Shown piece by piece: positions 1-10,100 of a DNA stretch of 18,030 nucleotides (within the stretch, counting starts at the first letter, position 1; each line of letters starts with the position of its first letter). This stretch comes from Saccoglossus kowalevskii (taxonomy: Eukaryota > Hemichordata > Enteropneusta > Harrimaniidae): positions 124,897 to 142,926 of the forward strand of contig NW_003155744.1 of NCBI RefSeq assembly GCF_000003605.2. Reading direction: 5' to 3'. Position numbers and translations under genes: made by a program. The notes under the pieces are model-generated. The model saw only the letters and a program-made list of their open reading frames with translations, had not been told where the DNA came from and ran no database searches.

Positions 1-650
1 AATCTACAACCCAAATACATATTATAAAACATTGTAACAATTAAAACAGACAATATGGTATTATATAGTGTTTTATTTGATATTACATTTTGATCGTGAG
101 CACGGGATTATGATTTATTGTAAGAAGTCTCGTACTGTGTAACATTGGTTTAGTAACGCACACAATAATATTCGTATCTCAGTTCCAGAATCACATGAAG
201 ACTGTAGTCTGATACAAATATATATTCTTCATGCTCTGTTTTGTAACTAACAAGGTAATCGCTAAATGATATACTCAATTATAATGTTGCGATTACATTC
301 ATTTTAGTTTATTTTAGCTTGTGTGTTTTGATTATTCATTTACATGTGACATATTTGTTGGAATGAATGATTTGTTTACGTATGTTACTGGGAAAATATG
401 AGAATTCTTCCTGATTCGCCACTGTTTCGAATTATTACGAGTCGCAATAATGTTTAACAAGGGATATGAACACGGCGCAAAAGGGGCGACAACAAATCAA
501 ACAATAGTCTGAAACGATCGCCACATTTTTGTCGCGATTGCAATGGGGGGGGTGTAATATTGACCCAGGACAATACCTTCAAATGCCACGTACAAAGTCA
601 GTCTCAAAACATTAACTGAATAAACCTACAATACTATTTTTCAATAACAC

Positions 651-704
651 AATTCGGCCTAATTCGTCGTTTTTATACACAAAAACGACGAATTAGGCCG
701 AATT
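651..704. repeat. Perfect 24-bp inverted repeat (hairpin)
   Basis: The arms 651-674 and 681-704 are exact reverse complements around a 6-base spacer (ATACAC). Pairing continues outward with one mismatch at the 650/705 position to about 644/711. The core includes AATTCGGCCTAATTCGTCG and its complement. Confidence 0.95.
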
Positions 705-816
705 TTGTTATCGATTGGCTCAATATGACCCCACCGGACCGAATTTTTGTGAAAGATTGGTATTTTTGTCCTGATTTGTAGGAATCTGAAAAGCGCGTTT
801 CACAACTTGTCTCTTA

Positions 817-906
817 TTTAGTTTTATGCGTCATTCAAGATGGCGGCCCCCATATAGTAAATATCGTATTTATTTTATTATAACGTGTGCGCCAGCTGAC
901 TGTGCT
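817..906 (+). repeat. Dispersed repeat, copy 1 (related to 4107-4250)
   Basis: It shares TTTAGTTT, ATTCAAGA, CCCATATAGTAAAT and CCAGCTGACT, in the same order and spacing, with 4162-4250. It includes CAAGATGGCGGC (836-847), which matches a YY1-type site. It lies about 70 bp before the acceptor of the first visible exon. Confidence 0.75.
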
Positions 907-975
907 TGCCACCTTGAGGGATGACATGCAATGGAAAGGAACGTACGACACACACATGAGTCTTGTTTTTTGCAG

Positions 976-1193
976 AATCATGTTCAGCCGGAGACCATGC
1001 ACCGAGTACAAAATCTAGATGTGACAACAGCACCTCGTAATCCCAAGGGACCAGGAGAGTATGGTGTGTCCGTGATAACGAGGCCAGAGGACGAGGCTAA
1101 GGTAAAGACTGGCTGGAAACACGCCTCCTTCAATGAATTCGTCAGTGACATGATATCTGTAGAGCGAGCTATTCCAGATGTAAGACCAGAAGA
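976..1193 (+). CDS. GALNT5-like: GALNT gene 1, first visible exon: end of stem and start of catalytic domain
   Basis: The acceptor is a T-rich tract ending TGCAG at 971-975, and the donor is GAAGA|GTAAGT at 1194. It encodes 72 codons plus two bases. The typical GALNT pre-catalytic block is present: PKGPGEYG, then [10 protein letters not shown] and [11 protein letters not shown], which ends just before the conserved cysteine in the next exon. It begins in phase 0. An in-frame ATG at 931 would extend the frame upstream, but that ATG precedes the acceptor and supplies no membrane anchor, so I treat 976 as an internal exon boundary. Confidence 0.9.
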
Positions 1194-4100
1194 GTAAGTA
1201 CGAATCATGTCCATCCAAGTCGGAGGGCGATGCCACAACAATTGTGAACAGGATAATATTGTAACCATTAGTAACATGTGTAATCATGTGATGTTAACAC
1301 TCCGCCATGCACTGTCTTAAATTAAAATACCATCTGTAATCTGTAAATAATCTAGTCAAGTTCGCGACCAATAGTGCCTAATCTGCCACTGCAACTACAA
1401 TACAATAACATATTCTAAGTAGGGGACAGAAAAATCACGTTGTTTCTTAGTTTTTATTTTAAATCTAAGAGTTTTTCAGCGGTTATTTAATTGCCATTTA
1501 ACTTCTCCAATCATTTGGGAGAATGTAGATTCACCTGTATGTTTTATTCATGAACATAGTAGTTATGGCAGCCTAGCTTTCACAAGTTATGCTCATGTGA
1601 ATCACATTTTTCAATTTTTGAAGTACTGAAAAAAATATAGTATAAAAGTTTAGTTTACTGGTATTTGGAAAATATGCTTGTTAAAAGATCTTTCACCGTT
1701 CAAGGACACTAATTGTAGAAAGAATATTAGAATTCGACAATTTTCTAATAATCAAAATCGTAATTTACCTTTTCCAAACAAATTAAAATACTATATTCCT
1801 ATACGAACAGGTAGAAAATATATAATACCAAATACAGTGAAAATCACAAGTTGGGAAATCTGCTCCAGACAAGCATTACTTGAGAACGCTGATACATTTG
1901 GTTTGCATGGTTGCTATGGTAATATACATAACTACTGACTAAAAGAATGATTGGCTTCGGAGCAAATAGTAAATAAATAACTTGATTTTGGATCAGTAGT
2001 CTCAGATTTTATTGACAACTTTGCCCTGCCTAGTCATATATATATATACAAATAAAACAAACAAGAAAATTGACATTACGTTTTTGTGGTTAAGGTAAAT
2101 ATAACTGTGCCGCACTGCTTGGTTGTTGATTCGATTGACAACACTCATTATAGAATGGTAGTTATGTTATATTCAAAGATATCGAAATGCATTGGAATAA
2201 TTCTCCTGTCGATAAAACGGATCTTTTATCTCAGCGGAAGTTATTCCATTAATTATGTGTACGTTATTCTTGATACGACAGTCGGTATTTTTCAGAATTA
2301 TTTACATTCAGTTTGTTTCCGCATTCCCCCCCCCCCCGAATGCAATAAATTTCCTGTCACTTTGTGACTCATTTGTTTCATTACTTTGATTGATAGTAAG
2401 AACACAAATGACGGAATTGTGATCATGTTTTTCCGCGTTGCCAAGGCAACGAATTGTAAAGGTGAACTCCTACCACCGAGTGATTATTCAAATACTGTTT
2501 ATTTCACTCTCTGTTCGCCCTAGACGAACAAAAAGGTTCTCGGGCAAGCAGCCCATCAGATCGTCCAATGATTGGTTAATAATGTTACGCTTCTCTGTAG
2601 TACTATGCCCTTTGTAGTTAAATGCGAAAAGCTCACGTAACACAATATCAGTATGTGCTACAGCAAGAATGTTGCCGAACTGGAGCCGGAGCCCACATAC
2701 AAACGAAGGCACGACAGTTAATGGCATACGTGTATTGCGGTTGCCGCGAATCATCGTCAGCTCATACCACCATTAAGGATTGGTAAATAGAAGCACTGGG
2801 AATGGGGTGACGGAATTGAAAATAAATTACATGGAAAAAAATCTTGCAAAAATCACTAACATGAAATCATGGAAAAATATTACACACAGAGGAAAAAATA
2901 CAGTGACTATTTTGGTTATGTTTCTGTTATCGCCTGGAGTTTCCAATGGTCAACCCTTTCTAGGAACGGCATGTGATTACTAGTCTTGTCGCTACAAACA
3001 GCAACTCATACCATAGTACGTACGGGTATGTGATGAGTACTGATGTTACAAATATTGTCAGAAATTCCAATTGCTCAAAGACACATGAAAATACATTTTC
3101 AGCACAGACCATCGCCTTAGCACACATGAAAATACATTTTCAGCACAGACCATCGCCTTAGCACACATGAAAATACATTTTCAGCACAGACCATCGCCTT
3201 AGCACACATGAAAATGCATGGACTGTGAATTATTCACTCAATTGAGCAAATCTAAGAAAGTACTATTAAAAGCAAACGTATCGATGTGTTCACAGTACTG
3301 TCGAAATTTTCTTAATGATCGATCATCGTCGTTTTCCGCGTCCTCTTGGTGGTCCTTGCTTTGGGAGACATTGAACACACACTCTGACCCGAGGAATTGT
3401 GCCACCATCGACCGGGCTCACACACCTCACACGACCGTGTTGAAAGCTTATACTAATTCATGGATAAATTTGATAGACGTCAAAATATGGATATAGAATG
3501 GGTATTAATTCAGGGCCATATACGTCAATAACCCAAACATTAATTAATCACCATACCAATTCCTAAGCCAACAATTACATAATATATCGATCGCAACTCC
3601 ATTATTTTTGTCAATGTTATCGATTATTACTAACTAAAATAAATAATTCCCGTCTCTGGTTTATACATGGAAAGATAGGATAGATTGTGATATTGCTGCT
3701 AAAATGTGTCATACAGCCAGGTAGATTTATTTATTTATTTATTTCAGATGCCAAGACAAACTGTATTCGGACAGTCTTCCTTCTACAAGTATCATAATAT
3801 GTTTCACGGAAGAGTCTTGGTCAACGTTGGTTAGGAGTGTACATAGTGTCATCAACCGATCTCCACCACAACTCATCAAGGAAATCATATTAGTCGATGA
3901 TTTTAGTTCCAGAGGTATTGTCTACTTAACATTTTTGGACGTTGGTGGCGGATCTCAATTGGTGGTATGTTTAATGGACAATTTCTGTTAAAGTGGGTTT
4001 TATTTTGCTTGTCTTTGTGACTTCATTGCATTTTTGTTAGCATGTGAAGCACAGTCAGTTTGCGTATGAGTGATAATAAATAAATTCGACTGATTTACGG

Positions 4101-7100
4101 GGCCAAATATTTACTAAATGGAGCAGCCATCTTGAGTAAGGCTTGACAAAAAGTATATTTCTTTAGTTTCAAGCCATATTCAAGAGTGCTGTCCCATATA
4201 GTAAATTTCAGTAAATCGGTTTTTACTTGTACCCAGCTGACTATATGCTGTTAACAGTCCGACTTTGTCATATTTGTCATAAATGGTTGCGTCGATTCAG
4301 ATTTACGCGCATGTTGCAATGTTTCCACTATTCAACACCATGTACAATCAATCTTTAAAGATTGGGCGATGTATTATTCGGGGAGTGAACTATGGTGTAT
4401 ATCACTGTTAATTAATTCATTTATTTATTTATACATTTAGGTCACATTTATTTTTTAAATTATTTGTTCATTGAGGGTAGTCTGACTTACAATTATTTTG
4501 TAATAAATAATATTTATTGATTCAAATCAGAATACCTAAAAGCTCCATTGGATAAATATATGAAGAGGTTCCCGCAGGTTAAAATTTTACGTCTTGAAAA
4601 TCGAGAAGGTTTGATCCGTGGTAGACTCCGTGGCACGGAGATCGCACAGGGAGAGGTTTTGACGTTTCTAGACTCTCACATCGAGTGTGGCGTTGGTTGG
4701 TTAGAACCTATGCTGCAGAGAATTAAAGAAGACCGTAGGAACGTGGTAGCGCCAATGATCGACGGGATTGATGCCACAAAATTCAGGTGAGGGGCGAAAT
4801 AATTTTAATTATAAGGGTGGGGTGGCTGATAGAATGTGATCGGTGCACATTTTTTTCGCGTTCACTTATCTATATATTTGTCTTTTTCTTGACAAATTTG
4901 GAGTGTAGTTGTCAAAGTATATAGCTCAGCGTGGTAGAGATGAAGTACACGGGGTAGTTGACATACCCCCCCCCCCCACACACACACACACATGTACGGC
5001 AGTGGGTAAAACACCAAAATTTAGAATACGTGTGTCAGCCAAGCCTAAACTGCCCCAAAGTTTAGCTGCCTCAAAAATAGGACTCCTTTCATATGTCAGG
5101 GTGAGACAAAAGGATTGTTTTAGAGTCAGAGTGTTATGAATAATTGGAACACGTATACATGTATTCAGAGTAGAACAAACGGATCATTTTACAGTCCAAA
5201 TGTCATGAATAATCATAGCTAATAGAAAACAAAACAAAGACAGCTAATATTCTAGCATAAACCTTAAAATTCATATTTTAAGGTAGAGATGCAAGTTCGT
5301 GGGCACTTGGGGGTGAATTTTTTTTTTAGCTTTTTATTATCCAAACAGTCTTGGCTATAGACTGAATAGTGAAACATACTCAAAAGACGATTTTAAAATA
5401 TAGATAACAGGTGCAAACATTCTCTCTTTTGAATGCTTATCAAGATTTAGCAAGGCTATACATAAATAAAGAAAAGAAACATGGTGAAAAAAAGTAATGA
5501 CGAGATCTCCATATTGTGCACTATATTTAACTTTTTACAAAACGATAATACATTTAAATTTGGAACTGTTACAGCCATTTTAATTATGAGCACTAGCAAA
5601 CTTCTTACTGAGTGAATTGTTATACAAATTAGCAATTATCTCAGCTTCGTTTTAGTGCACATCCTAGATTTTTTTTTAAAATAGCTCCTAGACGCTTTGA
5701 CCTTTTGTTTTGAAATTTTCACAAATGATTGACAATGTGTTTATCTTCAAAACACCGTCGGGGCATTGTTTTTGGTTGAACAGTGTTACAACAATCGTAC
5801 AGACAACTAGCCTGGGTGTTAATTTATGCATAAACTTGAATTAGTGAAATTTGAGTTGCTGCCCAGCAAAATTGACAGTTTTAAAGACGGCACTTTCTTC
5901 ATAGTAAACATATGTACACGTAAACCAATTTTGACAGGAAACAGAGGCATGGTTTAGAAGCTAATTTTGTTTAAATCCCTTTTGACCAAAAAAGCACATT
6001 TTTGTGCATATTTCAAACTACAGTGTCCATAAAAAATACTTACACAATTTTACACAATAAGCTTTCCGAAAATATATAGTTTAGTGGACAAGGGAGGTCA
6101 TTTTGGTTTCCTAATTAACTAATTAAAATACTACCCCAGACCACTCGTCCCGGTGTTATCGCGATATGGCGATAGCGATAACACCGGGACGAATGGTCTG
6201 GGGTATTAAAATACCTGTCAGGTAAACTGCATCTCTACCTTAAGGTCTATGATTTTTGTCACGGTAGACCATAAATAAATGAAAGGATAGCAATGTTTTG
6301 ACAAACAATGTATGTGATGACCTTTGACCGACTAGTAGCCATTTCTGCCCCACACTTTTGTCCCGCATGTTTCTCATGCCTAGGATAATTTTATCAAACT
6401 AAGCTACATCACGCATAATGTTTTGGTCTTCTATTTCATTCAAAATGTCCAACTGGTTTAAGAGTGGATTTATACGATTTTGTACGATGTGAGAATCTTA
6501 TTTCTAAAGGTTTTCGCTTTGTCCGAACAAAACTGGAATAAGATGCAATTTGAAGTAACAGAAGTATATTTAAAATGCTGTGTTTTCAAACATTTAATTA
6601 TAATAATAATGTTTCGTTGTTTTTAATAAACATTTACTAAAAAAATGAACGGGAACTGTGTCATTGACATTGACTTATTTTATTTTAATTGTTAAGTTAT
6701 TTTAATGTGATATATTTTGATCATTCATATGAGTAAGCTCAGAATGTTTGTATGTATCACTGACTCATATTCAGCTACGTACACAAGAACATGGGGGTCA
6801 ATTTAAAAAATACGATCTATATTTATGAGTCAGTTAACTTATCTGCTCTGTTTATTGAAAGTTATTGACCTCAGTTGTATGAGATCTGCCATCAAATGGT
6901 TAATACGACACCCAATGCATTCGGTTATATTCTGGAGAACGGATTCCGAAGATTTCATCATAGTAGCTGGTTATGTAAATATGGCATAATAACTGATTCT
7001 GCGTATTACATTTAATTCTAGAGAGAAAATAGAAACTCCTCATAGCAATTTATTGTTTTATTATGCGTCAACAGGAAATATTTGTTGGCATTTCTGTAGA

Positions 7101-10100
7101 TTAAATTTTCATTTTTTTTTCTAAAACAATCATTGTTTACATTTTTCGTCATTGTCCCTATTTGCATTTTTTCTAGTAAATTTGTGGCCCATCCCTGACT
7201 TCAGTTATCTAATCCTAGTGAATATTTTTGACAATTTGAATAAAAAATTCGATTTTCCACCTGTTCTTGAAAATAGCTAATGATTGTTCTGGTATTCTTT
7301 ATGTGCGTGTCTTGGGTGGACCTCTGCAAGATATGTACATTTCGCGGCGATATCTTCATTTCTCTAATTTTATTAGCCTCACTGTCATCAATGACGATAG
7401 AGCGGGGCTGTCCATATACATGGTTGTCTGTCTGTGTTGACGTCTGCTATAAATGTCTTATTCACGACAATCGCTTGATTGCTTTGATACTTGACATGTA
7501 GTTAGTTACCTTGGGTTGAGCTCTGTCAGATTTGTTCATTTCGTGATGGTAACTTCAATTCTCTTTCTTCAGCGAATATTTTGTCATGTTGAATAACAAA
7601 TTATATTATCGACTTTTTTTCAAAAGTACCAGCCCGATTGATTTAATATTTGGTATGTAGTTTTTCGTGACGGTATCTTCAATTCTCTGTTATTGTTTTT
7701 GGGGGGTAGTGGTGATATTATCGTTTTCTTTTAGGATTTAGTGCATTGGACAGATCTTAATTAAATTGTGTGGCGCTATCTTCAACTCTCTATTTTTATA
7801 GTGAATATTTTTGGGTTTTTTTGATAAAAAATATCAAATTATCATACACCAGTGCTTCGATACTTGAAATGCGGAAACCTTTCGTAAACCTCTATAAGAT
7901 TTACAACCCGATGATAACAATTGAAGTCACCATGGCAACAGTAAAAATAACCTTGGTGACATCATCAGTTAATCGTAAAAAACATATGATCAACTGTGTT
8001 GACTGGAAACAATCTACTAAGACAGCGGAGAGCCTAAGGTCGCTTTTAAAATGTTGTTTGTAGACAGCTAACTCCAGGAAAAATCTAACCCGAATGTTTT
8101 CATATTTATCTGTGAGTACCTTGGATGGACGTTTACAAATTTGTTCATTTCGTGACAATAATTTCAATTCTCTGGTTTGAATGATTGTGTAATTTTTGGA
8201 CTGAAACAATGATATTATAGACTTCTTTTTAAAAAGCCAATTTATTTGATGTTTTATCTGCATTGAGGTATCTTTGGCCGACTTCTTTTGATGCCGACTT
8301 CTTTTGATGTCGTGGCGATAACTTCAATCCTCGAATTTCGGTAAATGTGTGTGCCATTTTTTTGTTGATGGAGCAGACTTCTACTAGTGTTAGATTTATT
8401 CATTTTATGACAATATTTTTAATTTTCTGTGATGTAAATCAGATTTCTTTAAGACTATGCACTACAGCTAGTAGTCACGAAACATATACGATATTGTGTA
8501 ATTTTGTTTGTTAGCTATGCTGCCTCCAATCTTATACGTGGTGGTTTCTCGTGGGAGATGCAGTTCAAGTGGAAACCGATACCGGATTATGAAATGAAAA
8601 GACGAAAAGATGAAACATGGCCGATAAGGTGAGCTGTTTGAAACGAATGTAAAGCTAGTGATAAAAACCTACCCATAGAGGGCGCAAAACACGTTGCTGG
8701 TAAAATGACCTACAATATTACCCAGCGTGTTTTCATTCGTTACCACAAAAATAATGTTAGCTAAGTATTACATGAAATAAAACAATGTGAACTAATTCGT
8801 TGGTATATTTAGTTGTGTTGTGTTGTGTTGTGTCGTGTCTTGTCGTTACAATGGTTATAAGTTATAACTTCTAGTAACCATTACAGGTCACCGACGATGG
8901 CAGGAGGTCTGTTTGCTATTGACAAAAGTTATTTTTTAGAAATTGGTACATACGATCCGGGATTAGAAATATGGGGAGCTGAAAATCTGGAACTTTCTTT
9001 CAAGGTATGCAGTGTACAGTATTTCTTTTTCTTTTCAATACCAAGTCCAGTCATTCTCCTTTGTATATTAACCTAATGGGTGCGCTATGTCGGGTAAATG
9101 TATTTATCGCCATAATAAAAATGTAAAATGTGCACGATAACCTTTTTAACATGCGTATTAGTGTTTTTTTATTTTTTATTTTTCATCGGACAACTAACCC
9201 CTTGTGTATTTCAAAATTAAATCTTACGACATAATCCAAATTGGTTTACATGCATATCAAACAATTACATTAAAATATATGTCCATATTCTGCATCTTTA
9301 AAAAATTATCAGTACATCTTTCAATGAACATTTCCAAGATCCTTTAAAGATACAATATGGATGAGAACATGAATACATTGGATTATGGCTGAACTTGAAC
9401 TCGAACTATAAACGCTATATGTTAGTGTACGATAAAGTATACATATGTATTACAATTTAGTTCTCAAAATGCTACATCAAACAATGATATTAAAAATACA
9501 TGACATATTGCCTCTTTAATTTCATCGCAAATATTATTTTAAATAAAACTGTAAATCAATTAATAACGCGAGAATAAACAGGCTTGCCGCTACTAGACAG
9601 AAGGGCTAATATCTTAGTTGCTATTGTTATTTCCTCGGCAGATATGGATGTGTGGAGGTAACCTTGAAATGATTCCATGTTCCCATGTTGGTCACGTGTT
9701 CCGTGCCAGTCAGCCATACAAATTCCCCGAAGGAAACATAAAGTAAGTTATGACATTTTAGTATCTCGAATATATATATAGAGTTTCGAACTTCCGGTGT
9801 CGACAAATTTGTTGTTTTTCAATTAATACGAAATTCTTGTTTTGCTGGAAAGGATTGTAAAAAATTCACGTAATAAGAGAATGGCCCATATTGCAACTGT
9901 AGTTATGTCTGCCTGGACAGTACCCCCACAATACAGCTCCATGAATAATCACAGATAGCAACTTCCGGGTCTAAACTGGCGGACTTTCGTAAAGATTTAT
10001 TAATTAAATTTGGGACATCGTCTTGCATTTCTAACTTGAAAAAAGAAGAGTGGGGATCTTATTTATTTTATTATTCCAAAATATTCTGTTGTAAATTTTA

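Larger units (their letters stand above)
1..975. other. Non-coding flank or intron upstream of the first visible exon
   Basis: I find no exon with a signal anchor here, so this stretch is most likely part of the intron following an N-terminal exon outside the window. It holds the perfect hairpin at 651-704, one copy of a dispersed repeat at 817-906, and a G run near 545. The rest is AT-rich and featureless to the eye. Confidence 0.5.
1194..3747 (+). other. Intron 1 of GALNT gene 1
   Basis: GTAAGT to TTTCAG, phase 2, 2.55 kb. It contains a C12 run within a short inverted repeat (2321-2343), an RFX-like palindrome (2437-2450) and the 41-bp tandem array (3080-3216). Several short open frames on both strands show no recognisable domain. 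I see no other gene. Confidence 0.85.
4787..8514 (+). other. Intron 3 of GALNT gene 1
   Basis: GTGAGG to GTTAG, phase 2, 3.7 kb, the longest intron in the gene. From left to right it holds a C12/(CA)n microsatellite, a 48-bp direct duplication, a 0.96-kb TIR element with a nested foldback element, and a degenerate interspersed repeat from about 7215 to 8440. I see no convincing gene on either strand. Confidence 0.85.
9005..9641 (+). other. Intron 5 of GALNT gene 1
   Basis: GTATGC to GGCAG, phase 0, 637 bp. Much of it consists of two members of a small TIR element family (about 9050-9302 and 9344-9519). No coding sequence is seen. Confidence 0.85.

Noticed and set aside
526-737. Larger palindrome extending the 651-704 hairpin
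   Set aside because: TTTTTGTCGCGATTG and GGGGTGTAATATTGACCC have loose partners on the right side, but spacing is very unequal and the matches are weak, so I kept only the exact hairpin.
931-975. ATG at 931 as the true start of the GALNT gene
   Set aside because: It lies before a good acceptor (T-rich tract ending TGCAG at 975) and would give a protein without the membrane anchor that the family requires.
1678-1938. 86-codon plus-strand open frame in intron 1
   Set aside because: AT-rich, Lys/Asn/Ile-rich translation with no motif, lying between well-supported splice sites.
2488-2754. 88-codon minus-strand open frame in intron 1
   Set aside because: I recognise no domain and no splice context. 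An isolated frame of this length is expected by chance in 18 kb.
3080-3216. Possible CRISPR-like array
   Set aside because: The units abut directly with no unique spacers, and the genome is eukaryotic; it is a minisatellite.
4787-5139. Continuation of exon 3 into the frame at 4909-5139
   Set aside because: The exon 3 frame stops at once after a consensus donor, and the next frame runs through a C12/(CA)n microsatellite with no family similarity.
7901-8263. 120-codon minus-strand open frame
   Set aside because: It falls inside the degenerate repeat cluster of intron 3, shows no recognisable domain, and its composition follows the AT-rich background.
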